Part shown: piece after piece, positions 11,511 to 23,400 of the stretch | Numbering within the stretch: the stretch's first letter is position 1 | Layout: every line of letters begins with the position of its first letter | Assembly: GCF_030272615.1 (NCBI RefSeq) | Contig: NC_081414.1 | Location: forward strand, 811,679,069 to 811,743,068 | Reading direction: 5' to 3' | Source of the DNA: Cryptomeria japonica | Lineage: Eukaryota; Streptophyta; Pinopsida; Cupressales; Cupressaceae | DNA: 64,000 bases | The notes under the pieces: generated by a model | Told to the model about the DNA's origin: nothing | Seen by the model: the letters and a program-made list of their open reading frames with translations, nothing else | The model's database searches: none | Program-made: the position numbers and the translations under genes

Positions 11511-13005
11511 TGTTGGCATATGTGCAGAGCTTGATGACATGATGATATTGTATGTTGTCATTGATGTCAATATGCTAAAGTATGAACCGGTATATTGAAG
11601 TAAGAAAACCGGTATATGTGAGAACCGGTATGATATTGTGAATCAGTATATGTGAAAAAGTAAAGCGGTATGTTGGAATGAGAACCGGTATATGGGAAGT
11701 TTTGTATCAGGGTTTCATTTGGCATGACTACGGGTTGGTAGTCTCAACTTCAAGGTTTTCGGTTGATGCATTCCAAGCCTATGTGATTCAACTGATGACA
11801 TCTTGTGATGAGTTAGCATTATAATGAAGAGTAGATAGTGTTGCCATGTCAGCCTTGTGCACATGAAGGATTTCCTTGAGGATTTTGCATGGCGATTGAT
11901 CCTATCTACCTCGAGAATGTGCAAAGTCTCTGTAAATGGTGGAGTGCATGATGGGTTATCAACTTCCTGAAGCGGAAAAGAATGAACATTGGACAACGTC
12001 TTGAGGTCTATTCAAGACTGTTGTATTCAATGCAGCATGATTAATGGTCAAGATTGAACCATCTGAATTGTTAAACCTAAATGTTTAGGGTTTAGGGTTT
12101 ATGCTATCGACCTATCTATTTTCTATAAGGTCGATGACATTTTTCATTTTGAAGTTGTTGACAAATGTTATGTGTATATCCAAGTGAAGATATACTTGAT
12201 TTTTGCCAGACCAGAGAAGTGTGTTGATACGTACAGAGTGTGATTGCAGAAGAAAAGAAGCTAAAGTGGATCTGCCTTGGCATTGAGTGTTGTTATTAGA
12301 TCAGTGTATTACTTGTTGACTTCTAACCATTTCAGCAGTTGGAAAATCCCTTAACTAGGTAGCTTTAATAGGCTTCTCTATAGATCCTTTAAGAGGATGA
12401 CTCAATTCAATGAGTTCTTGAAATCCTCTTGCGAGGTAACCTTTAACAGGGTTGTAAACCTTTAACCGGGTATTTAGCCATCCCTTAACTGGGTGATCCC
12501 TAGCAGGATCGGTTCCTAGCAGAACCTATTGTAAAAAGTCTTTAACCAGACTAGGCTCCTAACAGAGTGGACTTCAGAAGAGTTCAAAGAATAGCTTGTG
12601 GGTATTCATCCCCACCGTGGTTTTTCCCAGTTGGGTTTCCACATGAAAAATTAGTGTGTCATGTGTGATGGTTTTCATGTGATGCTTTAATATTCTCTGT
12701 CAAGTGGTAAAGCATGTTGAACCGGCAGTTATTATATTTCTGATGATATATTACTTGTTTATGCATATGGGTGAAGTCGAAATGAGATATTAGATTGTGT
12801 AGAGATCTAAGTGTTTACCATTTTATGTCTTTCATACTCTCATTGTGTTTTACGAGTAGTGCCCTGATTTAGACCGGTGTTACAGTTTACCAATCAAGTG
12901 CAGTCTTTGCAGTCAAACTGGTTCAGGGAATTTTTTTTTGTCTGTACTGATTCACACCCCCCTCTCAATACCGGTTTGGTACTAACTATTCATCATTTTT
13001 CATCA
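11511..13005 (+). repeat. 3' LTR of the complete Copia element
   Basis: This is the fuller LTR (1495 bases). It opens with several copies of AACCGGTAT (about 11585-11695), then a TATA-like CTATAAGG (12123-12130), then about eleven TTAAC-GGGT-like motifs (12340-12570). After these come the TTTTTCCCAGTTGGGTTTCC box (from about 12623), a poly-C box (12956-12968) and the terminus CATCA. The duplication AAAAC follows immediately. Confidence 0.92.
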
Positions 13006-13370
13006 AAAACAAGATTATCCTCCTTCTTCTTTCTATCCTCAATATCTTTTGATAACGTCATATTCAGATCTTGCATTTTATTCTTCATGAGCATGTTTGC
13101 TTGACTTAGTTTCTGACATTGTTCCTTAAGAGCATTCTTCTCCTCATCATCCAGTTGTCATAGAAGTTATTTTCTCTTGGCTTGAGCAGATGATAACCTT
13201 TCTTGTAGAATTCAAATCTTCTTGCAATTTCAAGTTCTTCATCCTTTCAACATCATAATCCTCAAGAGCCATCTCAAGTTACTTTTCCATAGCCATGTTC
13301 AAATATTCCGGTTTCAAGATCTTCCTCAAGCTATTAAACTTCTTCTGAGGTACCATGATCTTATACCAAT
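13006..13370 (-). pseudogene. Copia-type gag remnant, N-terminal coiled-coil part
   Basis: This is the 5' half of the gag interrupted by the insertion at 5868-13005. On the minus strand it starts just after the LTR at 13371-14293 with MVPQKKFNSLRKILKPEYL and runs into charged heptad-like sequence (MALEDYDVERMKNLKLQEDL), with several stops. A primer site reading TGGTATAAGATC lies at 13357-13368 on the minus strand, two bases from the LTR. The piece joins in orientation and character to the coiled coil and CCHC array at 4866-5867 once the inserted element and one AAAAC are discounted. Confidence 0.6.
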
Positions 13371-14293
13371 TGTTGGGATCTAAGAACACTGAGAGGGGGG
13401 GGGGTGAATAAGTGTTCTGTCAGAATGAACAATTTTTAACTTTCTAAACCATGCATGTATGTACCGGTAAACAAATAAGCATATAACAAGAAGCAAATAA
13501 ACCATCCACATAAATGAACACCATAACACACAAAATTTATACGTGGAAAACCTCAATGAGAAAAATCCATGGTGGGATTTGTGACCCACAATATCAGTTC
13601 ACTGGCCATATGAAAAGATATTACATAAAACAGGGGCCTGCACTTGCAGGAAGGTACACTACCTAAAGTATACTGCTCATCGCTAAAGAGCCTCACTAAC
13701 TACGAGCTTTCTGCCAAAGAAAATTACTGAAAATGAACTCAAGAATGCATCTACTATGCTAGATAGAGTTCCGGTTTTGGTTTTGTTCTGTACCGTTTCA
13801 CAAACTTGAACTATTACCAGTATTGCTTCTCCTCCAAGAATGTTTTCCAAGCTATATGTAGATCATTGCATGATATAATGTTCCCATACAAAAATGATCT
13901 TCATACATATATTTCACATGTCACAGTTCTTCTATACCTATATATCTCTACCATCTATTCCATCACAATACCATCATATTAAATTGACCTAGTAGACTGA
14001 CTTATATACCTATTACACATGATATGCCTTATGTCGGCTTACAATGCATTTACAAAAGATATTCAATGTCAACCTTGACAATAATTACAAAATGCTTTAC
14101 TAAATAAATCTTCCTTGATGTCGGCTTTCTTGAAGGATTGATTGCGGTGTCTGTGCCGATGTAGGCCTAAATGCTTCCAATGCCAGTATCTATCAGTATA
14201 CACCTCCTAGTGTCGGTTTGTGACTTCCATTAGATCTTGTTTCCATCAATGACAACAAAATCAATCCAATGAGTGTCAATTACCAATAATACA
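13371..14293 (-). repeat. 5' LTR of the minus-strand gag-bearing element
   Basis: The block starts TGTTGGGATC and ends AATACA on the plus strand, giving TG...CA termini in both directions. Next to its left end are the AT spacer and a primer-site-like TGGTATAAGATC on the minus strand. Inside are the inverse poly-C box (GAGAGG followed by a G run, 13390-13404) and the inverse of the TTTTTCCC/GGGTTTCCAC box (ACGTGGAAAACC, near 13540). The right boundary is chosen where the hairpin satellite begins. The matching 3' LTR was not found in the window. Confidence 0.65.
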
Positions 14294-15228
14294 ACCCCCA
14301 AGGACACCATATGGTGTCCTAAGGGGTCATAGGATACCATCTGACCCGTTAGGACAAAATATGACCCCTAACAATACCTAAGAGGTCATATGGTGTCCTA
14401 AGGGATCATAGGATACCATATGACCCCTTAACACACCATACGACCCCTAACGACACCATATGGTGTCCTAAAGGCTCATAGAACACCATATGACCCCTTA
14501 GGACACCATAAAACCCATAACAACATCATATGGTGTCCTAAAGGTTAATGAGACACCATATGACCCTTTAGGACACAATATGACCCCTAACAACACCTAA
14601 GGGGTCATATGGTGTCCTAATGAGTCATATGATGTCCTCTGGCCCTTTAAGATACAATATGACCCCTTAGCACACCATATAACCCCTAACAATGCCATAT
14701 GGTATCCTAAGGGGTTATACGATGCCATATGGTGTCATAAGGTGTTACAAGATATCATATAACCCGTTAGGACACAATATGACCCCTAACAACACCTAAG
14801 GGGTCATAGGACACCATATGAACCCTTAGGACACAATATAACCCCTAACAACATCTAATGGGTCATATGGTGACCTAAGTGGTCATATGACATCCTATGA
14901 CCCCTTAAGACATAATATGAACCCTAAGCACACCATAGAACCCCTAATGACACCATATGGTGTGCTAAGGGGTCATCGCATACCATATGACCTGTTAGGA
15001 CACAATGTGACCCCAAACGACACCTAAGGGATCATATGTTGTCCTAAGGGGTCATATGGTGTTCTAAGGGGTCATAGGACACCATATGACCCTTTAGGAC
15101 ACAATATAACCCCTTAGCACACCATATGACCCCTAACGACATCATATTGAGTCCTAAGGGTTCATAGGACATCATATGACTCATTAGGACACAATATGAC
15201 CCCTAACGACACCTAAGGGGTCATATGG
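14294..15228. repeat. Hairpin-rich satellite (GACCCCTTA / GGTGTC units)
   Basis: This block of about 935 bases is built almost only from GGACACC, ATATGACCCCT and TAAGGGGTC, and their inverse forms. A phrase like GACCCCTAACRACACCTAAG recurs near 14374, 14585, 14784, 15011 and 15200, a spacing of roughly 190-230 bases, so a higher-order unit of about 200 bases is likely. Within units, opposite-strand copies face each other. For example 15046-15066 pairs with 15075-15095 (19 of 21 positions) around an 8-base loop. No ORF or element terminus is visible. Confidence 0.85.
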
Positions 15229-16305
15229 TAAAGTTAGAGGTGAGGATAGGTATGACAGAGAGATGGTATTTAGGGAAGAGAGAATTAGAGAGAGTTGGGG
15301 GTAATTAGGGGTTGGGAGGAGAGGGGGTGGGAAAGTATCAATAAGGGGAGAGAGGGAGAGATGGGGAGAGAGGTTCAAAGAGAGAGTTCTAGAGAGAAGG
15401 TAATTAGGGGAAGGGGAGTGGGGAGAGAGAGGGATAGAGTATCAACATAGGAAGAGGGTGGAGAGATGGGGAGAGAGCCCCCTGATTACCCTCTCTCTAG
15501 TCCATCTCTTTGTTAATACTTCCCTCTTCCCCTCTTCTCCCCCTAATTATCCTCTCTCTATCACTCTCTTCACCTATCTACACATCTCTCCCTCTTTCTT
15601 TTTGTTGATACTTTATTTTCTCACTCTTTTCTTATCTGATAATTACACCCAACTCTCTCTCACATTATTTATTTCCCTCAATTACCCTCGATCATCTCTC
15701 TCCTCCTATGGGTTTATAGATACTTCCCCCTCCCCCTCTCCCCACCCCCTAATTACTCTTTATGTCTCTCTTCACCTCTGTCCCCATCTCTCTTCTCTCT
15801 TTGTTGATACTTTCCTATCTCACCCTCTCCTCCTACCCCCTAATAATCTCAAACTCTCCCTCTCATCTCTCTTCACCCCAATCACCCCCTCCCTCTCTCT
15901 CTTTTCCTACCACCTAATTACCTCTATCTCTCTCTCTCACACTCTCTCTTCCCCCCAGTTACTCTCTCCTTCTCACCTCTCACACCCTATCCTTTTTCTG
16001 ATACATCCTTATGCCTCTCCTTGTCCCCTCTGAATTTTGTTGCTAGAGATGAGAAGGAAATGCAGAGAGACTAGTCTGGATCTTAGGGAAGAGAGAGTGA
16101 CATAGAGGAGGAAATTATGAAGAGGTAGAAATATAAGAACCTTGTAGAGCTTGAGAGAATGAATGAAAGATTCAATGACAGTTAGAGATATAGGTCTAGA
16201 GACAGATGTATAAATATGGACAAAAGAGAGGGAGGAAGAAACAAATAGGTGGAGTGATAGGTTTAGGAGAGAGAGGTGGAGAAAGGAACAAACATAGATA
16301 ACATG
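15229..16305. repeat. Minisatellite switching between purine and pyrimidine strands
   Basis: About 15229-15477 is almost pure A/G, 15478-16031 almost pure C/T, and 16044-16300 again A/G-rich. The purine part holds a unit of about 99 bases with GTAATTAGGGG (15301, 15400), then GTATCAA, then GAGAGATGGGGA. The pyrimidine part holds the inverse of the same unit several times (CCCCTAATTA near 15540 and 15735; TTGTTGATACTTT near 15602 and 15802). So it is a large inverted minisatellite, not simple (GA)n. The 191-codon open frame here is a low-complexity by-product. Confidence 0.85.
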
Positions 16306-17479
16306 GTTTATCAAAATTTATCAAACTCAAATTCATAAATTTTCTATTATTAATTACTTATTTAGTTTATTTTGAGATGATTGTTACAAAAATTCATGCA
16401 ATAGAGAAATCATATGAAAAAGTCATGAGTTTTTTATGTTTTAAAAATGAAGGATGAATTTAAATAAATTATAATGATTTTTTAAAACAAATAATTGAAA
16501 ATATACCTATTATATATCATAGAGCTCTTAATTAGATTTCCAAAGCCTGTAAAAAATCAAAATTTTGATAAACACAAAAGTTATGCCCAATTTACTAAAA
16601 TATATATTTTTATTTTTTTAAAATGGATATCCAATTTTAATAGATATTCGATTTTATTGGATATCCTATTTTAAAACATAATTTTTTCCCCCCATCATTC
16701 CGTTTGGGTTTGCTTTGGGATTTGGCTTGGTCGTGACAAGCCTGGACAGTCAACTGAAAAAACGTGTTTTTCAGTATTCCTTGATTTTCCAGACTTTACA
16801 CTGGTGGGTGATGACTTTTTTTATAGCCAAAATTGATAAAATGAAAAAGGTGTTTTTAAGGACATTCTCAGCTTTCCAACAATATAAGGCTTGTCTTATT
16901 TTGACTTTAATAAATAATTATTATTTATTTTCTAATTGAATTCTGACAAAAGTCTTGATTGATAGACTGATTGAAAAACACTCATAACTTTCAAACCGTA
17001 TAACATTTTTTGAATCCAAAACATGCATCACATCGTATGCTTCATCTACTATAGGGAAAAATTAAACAAAATTGAATTTCATAAGGTTTTGACCAGGCTA
17101 AGGTGGTTAGACGTAGGAGTTTCTGAATTTCTGAAAAGCTATAGTAAAAAAATTCATAAATAATTATTTACTTTATAAAAAATTATAAAAAAATATGTGT
17201 CACATCTGGACATGAGTCTAATACTTATATTATAAATATTATTAAAAAATATTATTATTTGATTGTGATTAGGGTGGTCAGATGTACACCTACTTCTTAT
17301 CTTTTTCCTGAAATTTTAGTAAAACTGCATTGAAATTTGAAATTTTCATCAAATAGGATTTTTTTTTCCAAAAAACAACTAGTAGCTTAGAAACCACATT
17401 CAATTTTTTATATATTCTCTTCTTACATATTTTAAAAATGATGTTCATAACTTATTCAATTTTTCATGTCAAGTTGCAT
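16306..17479. other. AT-rich stretch without recognisable gene
   Basis: No coding signal, LTR terminus, primer site or RNA gene is visible. A phrase like GGTGGTTAGACGTAGGAG (17103) has a loose echo at 17273 (GGTGGTCAGATGTACACC). It may be old intergenic DNA or eroded transposon. Confidence 0.5.
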
Positions 17480-18690
17480 AACTCTAATTTTTTGAAATTT
17501 CATTGCCACTTAAGGGCCTGTTTTGGCACACCATGATCCTGTACATACCCTTCTTCCAATTGAAGTTTTAGATCTGCGATTTTTTTCTTGGACTCTTCAA
17601 GAGATTTCTCCAGCATCTCTTGTTCTCTAGTTGCAGCCTTTTTCACCTTCTTCAGATCTCTTCTTATTTTCTTTAGCTCTTCCAAGGCACTGATGAGCTC
17701 TGCTTCAAGATCTACCTCTCCTTCTTTCTCTTCCTCTTATCCTTCTTTAGGTACCAGAACTTCTTAGGCCATGAAAAGGGTTACACTGACTTCATCTTCA
17801 TTGTAGTAGTCATCTGAGACACTCTCCTCATATGTGGTATCATTTTCATGTGTGTAAAGATTTCTCTACTTCCGGTTGCCTCTTCTACCATGTCGATAGA
17901 CATTATTCTTCATGTCCTTAACATATGATTTCCTACCACTTGATTGATCATCTTCATTCTTATCACCATAAGGACATTTGGCAGCAAAATGTCCAATCTT
18001 TCCACATTTCAAATATTTTAGGGGCAGCTTGCCTTTTTATTTGCCTAAACCCGTCTTGAGTCTTCTGACAAAGTTTTCCATGATATCATCAAAGTCTTCA
18101 CCGATTCCATCTTGAATAGACTCTTCTTTTCCTTTCCTTGATGTTTTGAATGCAACTTCTTTCTTCATAGCCTTAGTACCGACAGTCCTCATCTCATAAG
18201 TAGTTAGAGAACCATACAACTCATCCATTGTAAAGATTTTCAGATATTTTGCTTCTTCTATTGCTGAAACCTTTGTATCATACTTAGATGTGAGAGATCT
18301 AAGCACCTTCTTTACTACCACCTCATCTTTTATTTCTTCTCCAAGCCCTCTAATGGTGTTTGTTGTTTCATCAATACTTTGGAGATAGTCAACAATCTTC
18401 TCTTCCTCTCTCATCTTCAAACCCTCAAGATGTTCTCTCAATGTCTATAACCCTTCTTAGCATTTGGATAAGTAGGAGGATTATTAGGGACTGTATACCC
18501 ATTCACAACTGACATCCATTCATCACAACCTAGAGAGGACAAATAGGTTTCTATTCTTTTACTCCAAAAGGCATAGTTGACACCATCGAACATAGTTTCT
18601 TTTGAGGAGGTTGATTCATTTCTTGCCACTATGAACACTTGACATGATCTACCCAATCTAGAGAACACTTTGACACAATAGGGTACCTAG
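17480..18690 (-). pseudogene. Copia gag remnant (minus strand) with coiled-coil extension
   Basis: The minus-strand pieces run from about 18668 (a DUF4219-like start with MFDGVNYAFWSKRIETYLSS) through 18441-18037. The latter is a UBN2-type gag core with EKIVDYLQSIDE, VVVKKVLRSLTSKYD and FTMDELYGSLTTYE. Near 17970-18010 is a zinc knuckle lacking its first Cys (LKYLKCGKIGHFAAKCP). A Lys/Glu-rich coiled coil follows at 17685-17500. Next to the LTR, a degraded primer site (TTGAATTCAGAGCC) can be seen. No protease, integrase or RT follows, so the element is truncated on its 3' side near 17480. The gag core binds and packages the element RNA in particles. Confidence 0.75.
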
Positions 18691-18704
18691 GCTCTGAATT
18701 CAAT

Positions 18705-20438
18705 TGTTGGACATGATGGATCACTGAGAGGGGGGTGAATCGGTGATTTAAATATTTTTTACTTAATCAGAGCTAATCAGTATAATATGAAATAAACACA
18801 ATGCAGATCGGTTACCAGAATAATGCAAAAAAGGTGTGTGGGAGAAATATTTAAAAGATTAATACAACACACACATGAAGATGCAACACATAACACTAGA
18901 TGTATGAGGAAAACTTGGTGAGAATAGCTGTTGGAGATCTTTTACTGCAATCCAGCCTCCCAATGAAAAGATTTGATTATAAATTTTAGGGCACCAACCC
19001 CTGATTTATGAGCACCAACCCCTACACAATTTATAGGCTACAATCTAAAGGAGTTACAACCCCAACACTAAGCACCTATGGAGTGAAAAAAATATGAAAA
19101 GTTTGATACACAAATGAGATCCCTTTTGTAAATGAATTTTTACAACCCTTCAAAGCTTTGCACTACCAATTTCTATCTTACTGGTTTGTGTTAACTCAAC
19201 ACACACTGCAACTTAGCCTTTCTGCTGGTTCTAACTCTGCTAAATCTTCTCTCCCTCTATTCTACTGAATTCAACTCACACTTGGTCACTCTCTATTAGG
19301 TATTGTTTCTTCTAGTTTGTCACCTATGCGTTCTATCCTCACTCTGTCAATTTGTTCCTTACACCGATTTACTCTACTTTTCCTTACTGGTACAATATTC
19401 ACTCACAAACACTTCAAATGTTTATCTCTTCGGTTCTTAGACAACAATTTCACTCTATCCTTCACCCTTCAACAACAACTACTATCTATCTTAGGTCACC
19501 ATATTTAAACTGAAGCTTTCCCACCAAAAACTAATTCAAACATAGGGCGGCTAGGGTTTGCCTCCATCGATAAAATCTTCATCAAATCTGATCCAATCTA
19601 CCTTGGATCTCTCACCTTCTTTGGAAGGATAAATCATCACACATTTTTTATTTTTCCAATGCATGTTTGCTAAAAAAAGAAAACCTAACACTGATTTTTG
19701 GCCTTGAAACCAGTCAACACATTTATGATCCATCTATTTCTTGTTCAAGGTTATCTTGTAATATGATTTCATGCTTTGATCATGACACCAACAATCGTCT
19801 GATCTTCCTCTATCATCCATCCTTCGTCGAGCCACAAACACCAGCAATCAATTCATGATTTTTCCAGTCACATTAAATATCGACTTGTCACACCTACCAT
19901 GCCTTAATGATGCATACACAAACCTCTGCCTTTTTTCCAATTGGCATCCACCTATCATACACGTCGACAATAGACCCACCAACCTTGAGTTAGTTCATGC
20001 TCATTCATTTAAAAAATCCTCATACCGACACAAACCCTTACTAGTAAAACCTTCTCCTGCTACTATCCAGTAGCATACACTACACCGGTAGCTCAACTTC
20101 ACCTTCAATGTTTTGTGATCTCTTTGGCAGTCTGCCTCTTCATCACAAATATTATCAGAAAAAAATAACCAGCCTACATACTAGTTACAACTCTTCATGC
20201 CAACACACTTCATATCACCTCTTACCGGTGATGTCACTAACAATCTCAATACCTATTTGTCTTCCACACCTTCATACCGGTTTTTTATTCCACCATACCA
20301 GTTGACATGCCTTCATGTTAATATTCCTTATGCTGATTACATCCTTCGGCATATCAGTAGACACTTAGTTGACATTAGTTGGCCATACCAATAATCTCCT
20401 ACTCATCGGTTGACATCAATGACAACTCAATGCCAACA
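18705..20438 (-). repeat. 5' LTR of the minus-strand Copia gag remnant
   Basis: Plus-strand ends are TGTTGGACATG and ATGCCAACA. The inverse poly-C box (CTGAGAGGGGGG) is at 18724-18735 and an ACATCAATGACAAC phrase sits near the right end, as in the other Copia LTRs. Its right end abuts LINE coding sequence at 20439, so the element probably inserted in that LINE. The opposite junction is not visible, so the target duplication cannot be checked. Short open frames inside are noise. Confidence 0.7.
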
Positions 20439-23400
20439 CCTACTAGAATCACTAATCTTTTGGATGGGTCATCTTGTATCATATCCAATATTTATTCTCC
20501 TAATAGTAAAAATGATAGGAAGATTCTTTGGAACTCTTTGGTTAGCTCAAGACAACTTTTTGTAATGAGAAATGGATTTTGATGTGTGATTTTAATTGCC
20601 CTATTTCAAATCATGGAAAAATGGTTAGGGTTCTAATTTTTGAAAACAACAAGCAAGATCTTTTAGATCTTATTAATGCTTTGGGGTTGTTGGATCTGGA
20701 GCTAAATGGATCTAGGTTCACATGGTCCAATAGGCGTAGTGGGTAAGATCTTATTCAAGATAGACTTGAGAGGGGTCTCATTTCTCCTGATTGGCTGATG
20801 GATTTTTCTTGTAATTTATCTTCACTGTCCAGGATTGGATCTGATCACTTCCCAATTTTGTTGAGTATCTCTTCCCTCAGTAGGACAAAGGCTTTTCCAT
20901 TTAGATTTGAAAAAAAGTGGACCCACAATCCCGATTTTGTTGATAGGATTGTGGAATTGTGGGATATTGAGGTCCATGGAACTACTATGTATAGAGTGGC
21001 CAAGAAATTGTCTAATGTTAAAGCTAATGTCCAGAAATGGAATAAGTCCTCATTTGGAAACATCTTCTAGCTGAAAGATTCTTTGGAAAGGGAGCTTAAT
21101 GATATTCAAATTAAAATTCAATCCCAAGGGTATTGCCCTAATATTATGGAAAAAGAAGTGGTGCTCCTTTCCAAATTGCTTGATGTTATTTCTAAAAAGG
21201 AGAAGTTTTGGAAACAAATATCTAGAGCCATTTAGCTGAAAAATGGTGATAAAAATATTAATTTTTTTCCATATGATGACTCTTAAGTATAGAGCTACTA
21301 ATAGAATAAAGAGGATCTTTGTTAGTAACCATTGGATTGACAAGCATAAGGAGATGAGCTCTAAAGTTGTTCGTTACTTTTTTGATCTTTTGTCTATTGA
21401 TTTTCCTCTTGACATGGTGGCTCAAGAAGATATCCTTAATGAAATAAATGCATGTATCTCCCAAGACATGAATTATGAGTTGTCTAGAATCCCCTCTGTC
21501 GACGAGGTTAGGAAAGCAGTTTTTTCCTATGAGGGGAATAAAGTTTCGGGTCCTGATGGGTTTCCTATGGTTTTCTTCTAACTTTTTTGGTCTATTGTGG
21601 GGGAAGATGTTGTGAATGTTGTTGTTCAAGAATTTTTAATTCCTAAGAAACTTGATTCTTGTTGGTTTCAAGAATTTAGGCCTATTAGTTTATGAAATTC
21701 CATTTATAAGATCTTTTCTAAAATTTTGGTTCTTAGATTGAAAAAGTTTCTTTCCCTTTTGATCTCAAAACTACATAATGGTTTTTTTCTAGGGTGACAA
21801 ATTTTAAATTTCATTTTTTTCGATTCATGAAAACATCCATTCCTTTTTGGTGAATAAAAAGCCAAGATTTTTTTTTTGAAATTGGATCTACTAAAGGCCT
21901 ATGACATGTTGGACTGGAGTTTTCTGATCAGGATGCTTCATGCATTTGGTTTTGGTGATCATTTTATTCATTTGATTAATCAATGTATCTCTACTTCTAA
22001 ATTGTCGATGCTGATTAAAGGATCTCCTTCTTCTTTCTTTTTAGCTTCCAAAGGTCTCAGGTAGGGGGATCCCATCTCACTCTTTTTTTCATCATTACGG
22101 GAGAATCTCTCAGCAAAATCATTCATAGGGAAGTCCAGACTAGTAGGCTTAAAGGTCTCTGACCTTCTTCAAAATCTCAAATATGTTCTAACCAACAGTT
22201 TGCGGATGATACTTTGCTGATGGGGGAAATCTCTATCTCGGAGGCTAAATCGTTGAAGCGACTTTTTTCTCTTTATGAAAAAGGTTTTGGTCAAAGGATT
22301 TGTCTCCTCAAAAGTTCTATATTCTTATTGAATACCCCTAATCACATATAGATTAATATTGTTGAGACATTGGACTATAAGATGGCCTCCTTCCCAGATA
22401 CTTATTTGGGGCTCCCTCTCTACTCAGATCTTGCTCCGAATGTTTTTTGGTCTAATCTAATTGATCATTTCCAGAACAAACTGGCATGATGGAAGGTTTC
22501 TTTGCTGAGCCAAGCTAGTAAGCTCTAATTTATTAAATCCTCTTTGTAGAATCTCCCGGTTTATACCATGAGTCTCTTTAAAATCCTTGCCAAATTTCTT
22601 GACTAAATGGAGAAAATCTAGAAGAATTTTTTATGGACAGGTATTGAATCTAAAAATTGCCTTCATCTTGTGGTATGGCATTAGGTCTATCTTTCGAAGA
22701 AGCTTGGCAGTCTTTCTATCAGACATATCCATACTTCAATGTGGCTTTCCTGGGCAAATAGTTGTGGAGAGTGCTTAAGGAGTCTAATGAATGGACTTCT
22801 ATCATCCACAAGAAGAACTTTCATCTTGCCCATTCTCCTCAAGATATTATTGAAGGTCTCTTCTTACCCTAGTATGCTTCTATCCTTTGGTCAAACATTC
22901 TCAATACTAGATCCCTAATCTCTAAAGGATGGATGTGGTCCATTGGTAATAGTCAGAACATTTGATTTTGGGAAGATTGGTGGGATGGAGACTTTCTTTA
23001 AAACATTGTAGTTGGGCAGCCTTTGTGATGGACAAGTGTAAAGATCAAACTAGCAATTGGTTTTCTGATTATATTCAGAATGGTAGATGGATTGACTTCT
23101 CTATGTTGGATCCATTTCTCCTCCCTCTCCAGAAATGGCTCTTCAATATTCACATTCCTTCTTTTCCTATTGAGGATTCCCTAGTTTGTGTGGGTTCTTC
23201 CTCTAGAGGATTCTCTGTGTCATACACCTCTGCTTTTCTTTGTAGATCCTTTGAATCAGCCCTTTTTTGGTCTTGCCTTTGCAAAAAATTCTTAATCTCT
23301 AAAGTTAGCATTTTATTTTGGGTTTTTATGAAGAATATAGTTCTCTCCATTGATAATCTATGCAAAAGATGGATGTCTTTGCCTAACCTATGCTTTCTTT

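Larger units (their letters stand above)
5868..13005 (+). mobile_element. Structurally complete Copia LTR retrotransposon
   Basis: The element is bounded by LTRs at 5868-7105 and 11511-13005 that begin TGTTGGCATATG and end CATCA. It is flanked by an exact 5-bp target duplication, AAAAC (5863-5867 and 13006-13010). It has a primer binding site, one long gag-pol frame and a polypurine tract, in the standard Copia order protease, integrase, RT, RNase H. The frame carries about 15 in-frame stops, so it is non-coding now. It landed inside the minus-strand coiled-coil gag that continues on both sides. RT wording (ARLEGVCMLLAYA, DVKSAFLNGILEEEVYIEQP) and the several polypurine-tract copies recall Sirevirus-type Copia elements; that lineage call is inference. 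Confidence 0.93.

Noticed and set aside
14294-15228. Regular repeats considered as a CRISPR-like array
   Set aside because: There are no unique spacers; the spacers are inverse copies of the repeats, and the genome is a plant.
15458-16033. 191-codon open frame rich in Leu, Ser, Pro and Thr
   Set aside because: It lies wholly inside the CT-rich minisatellite; the composition explains the lack of stops and no domain is visible.
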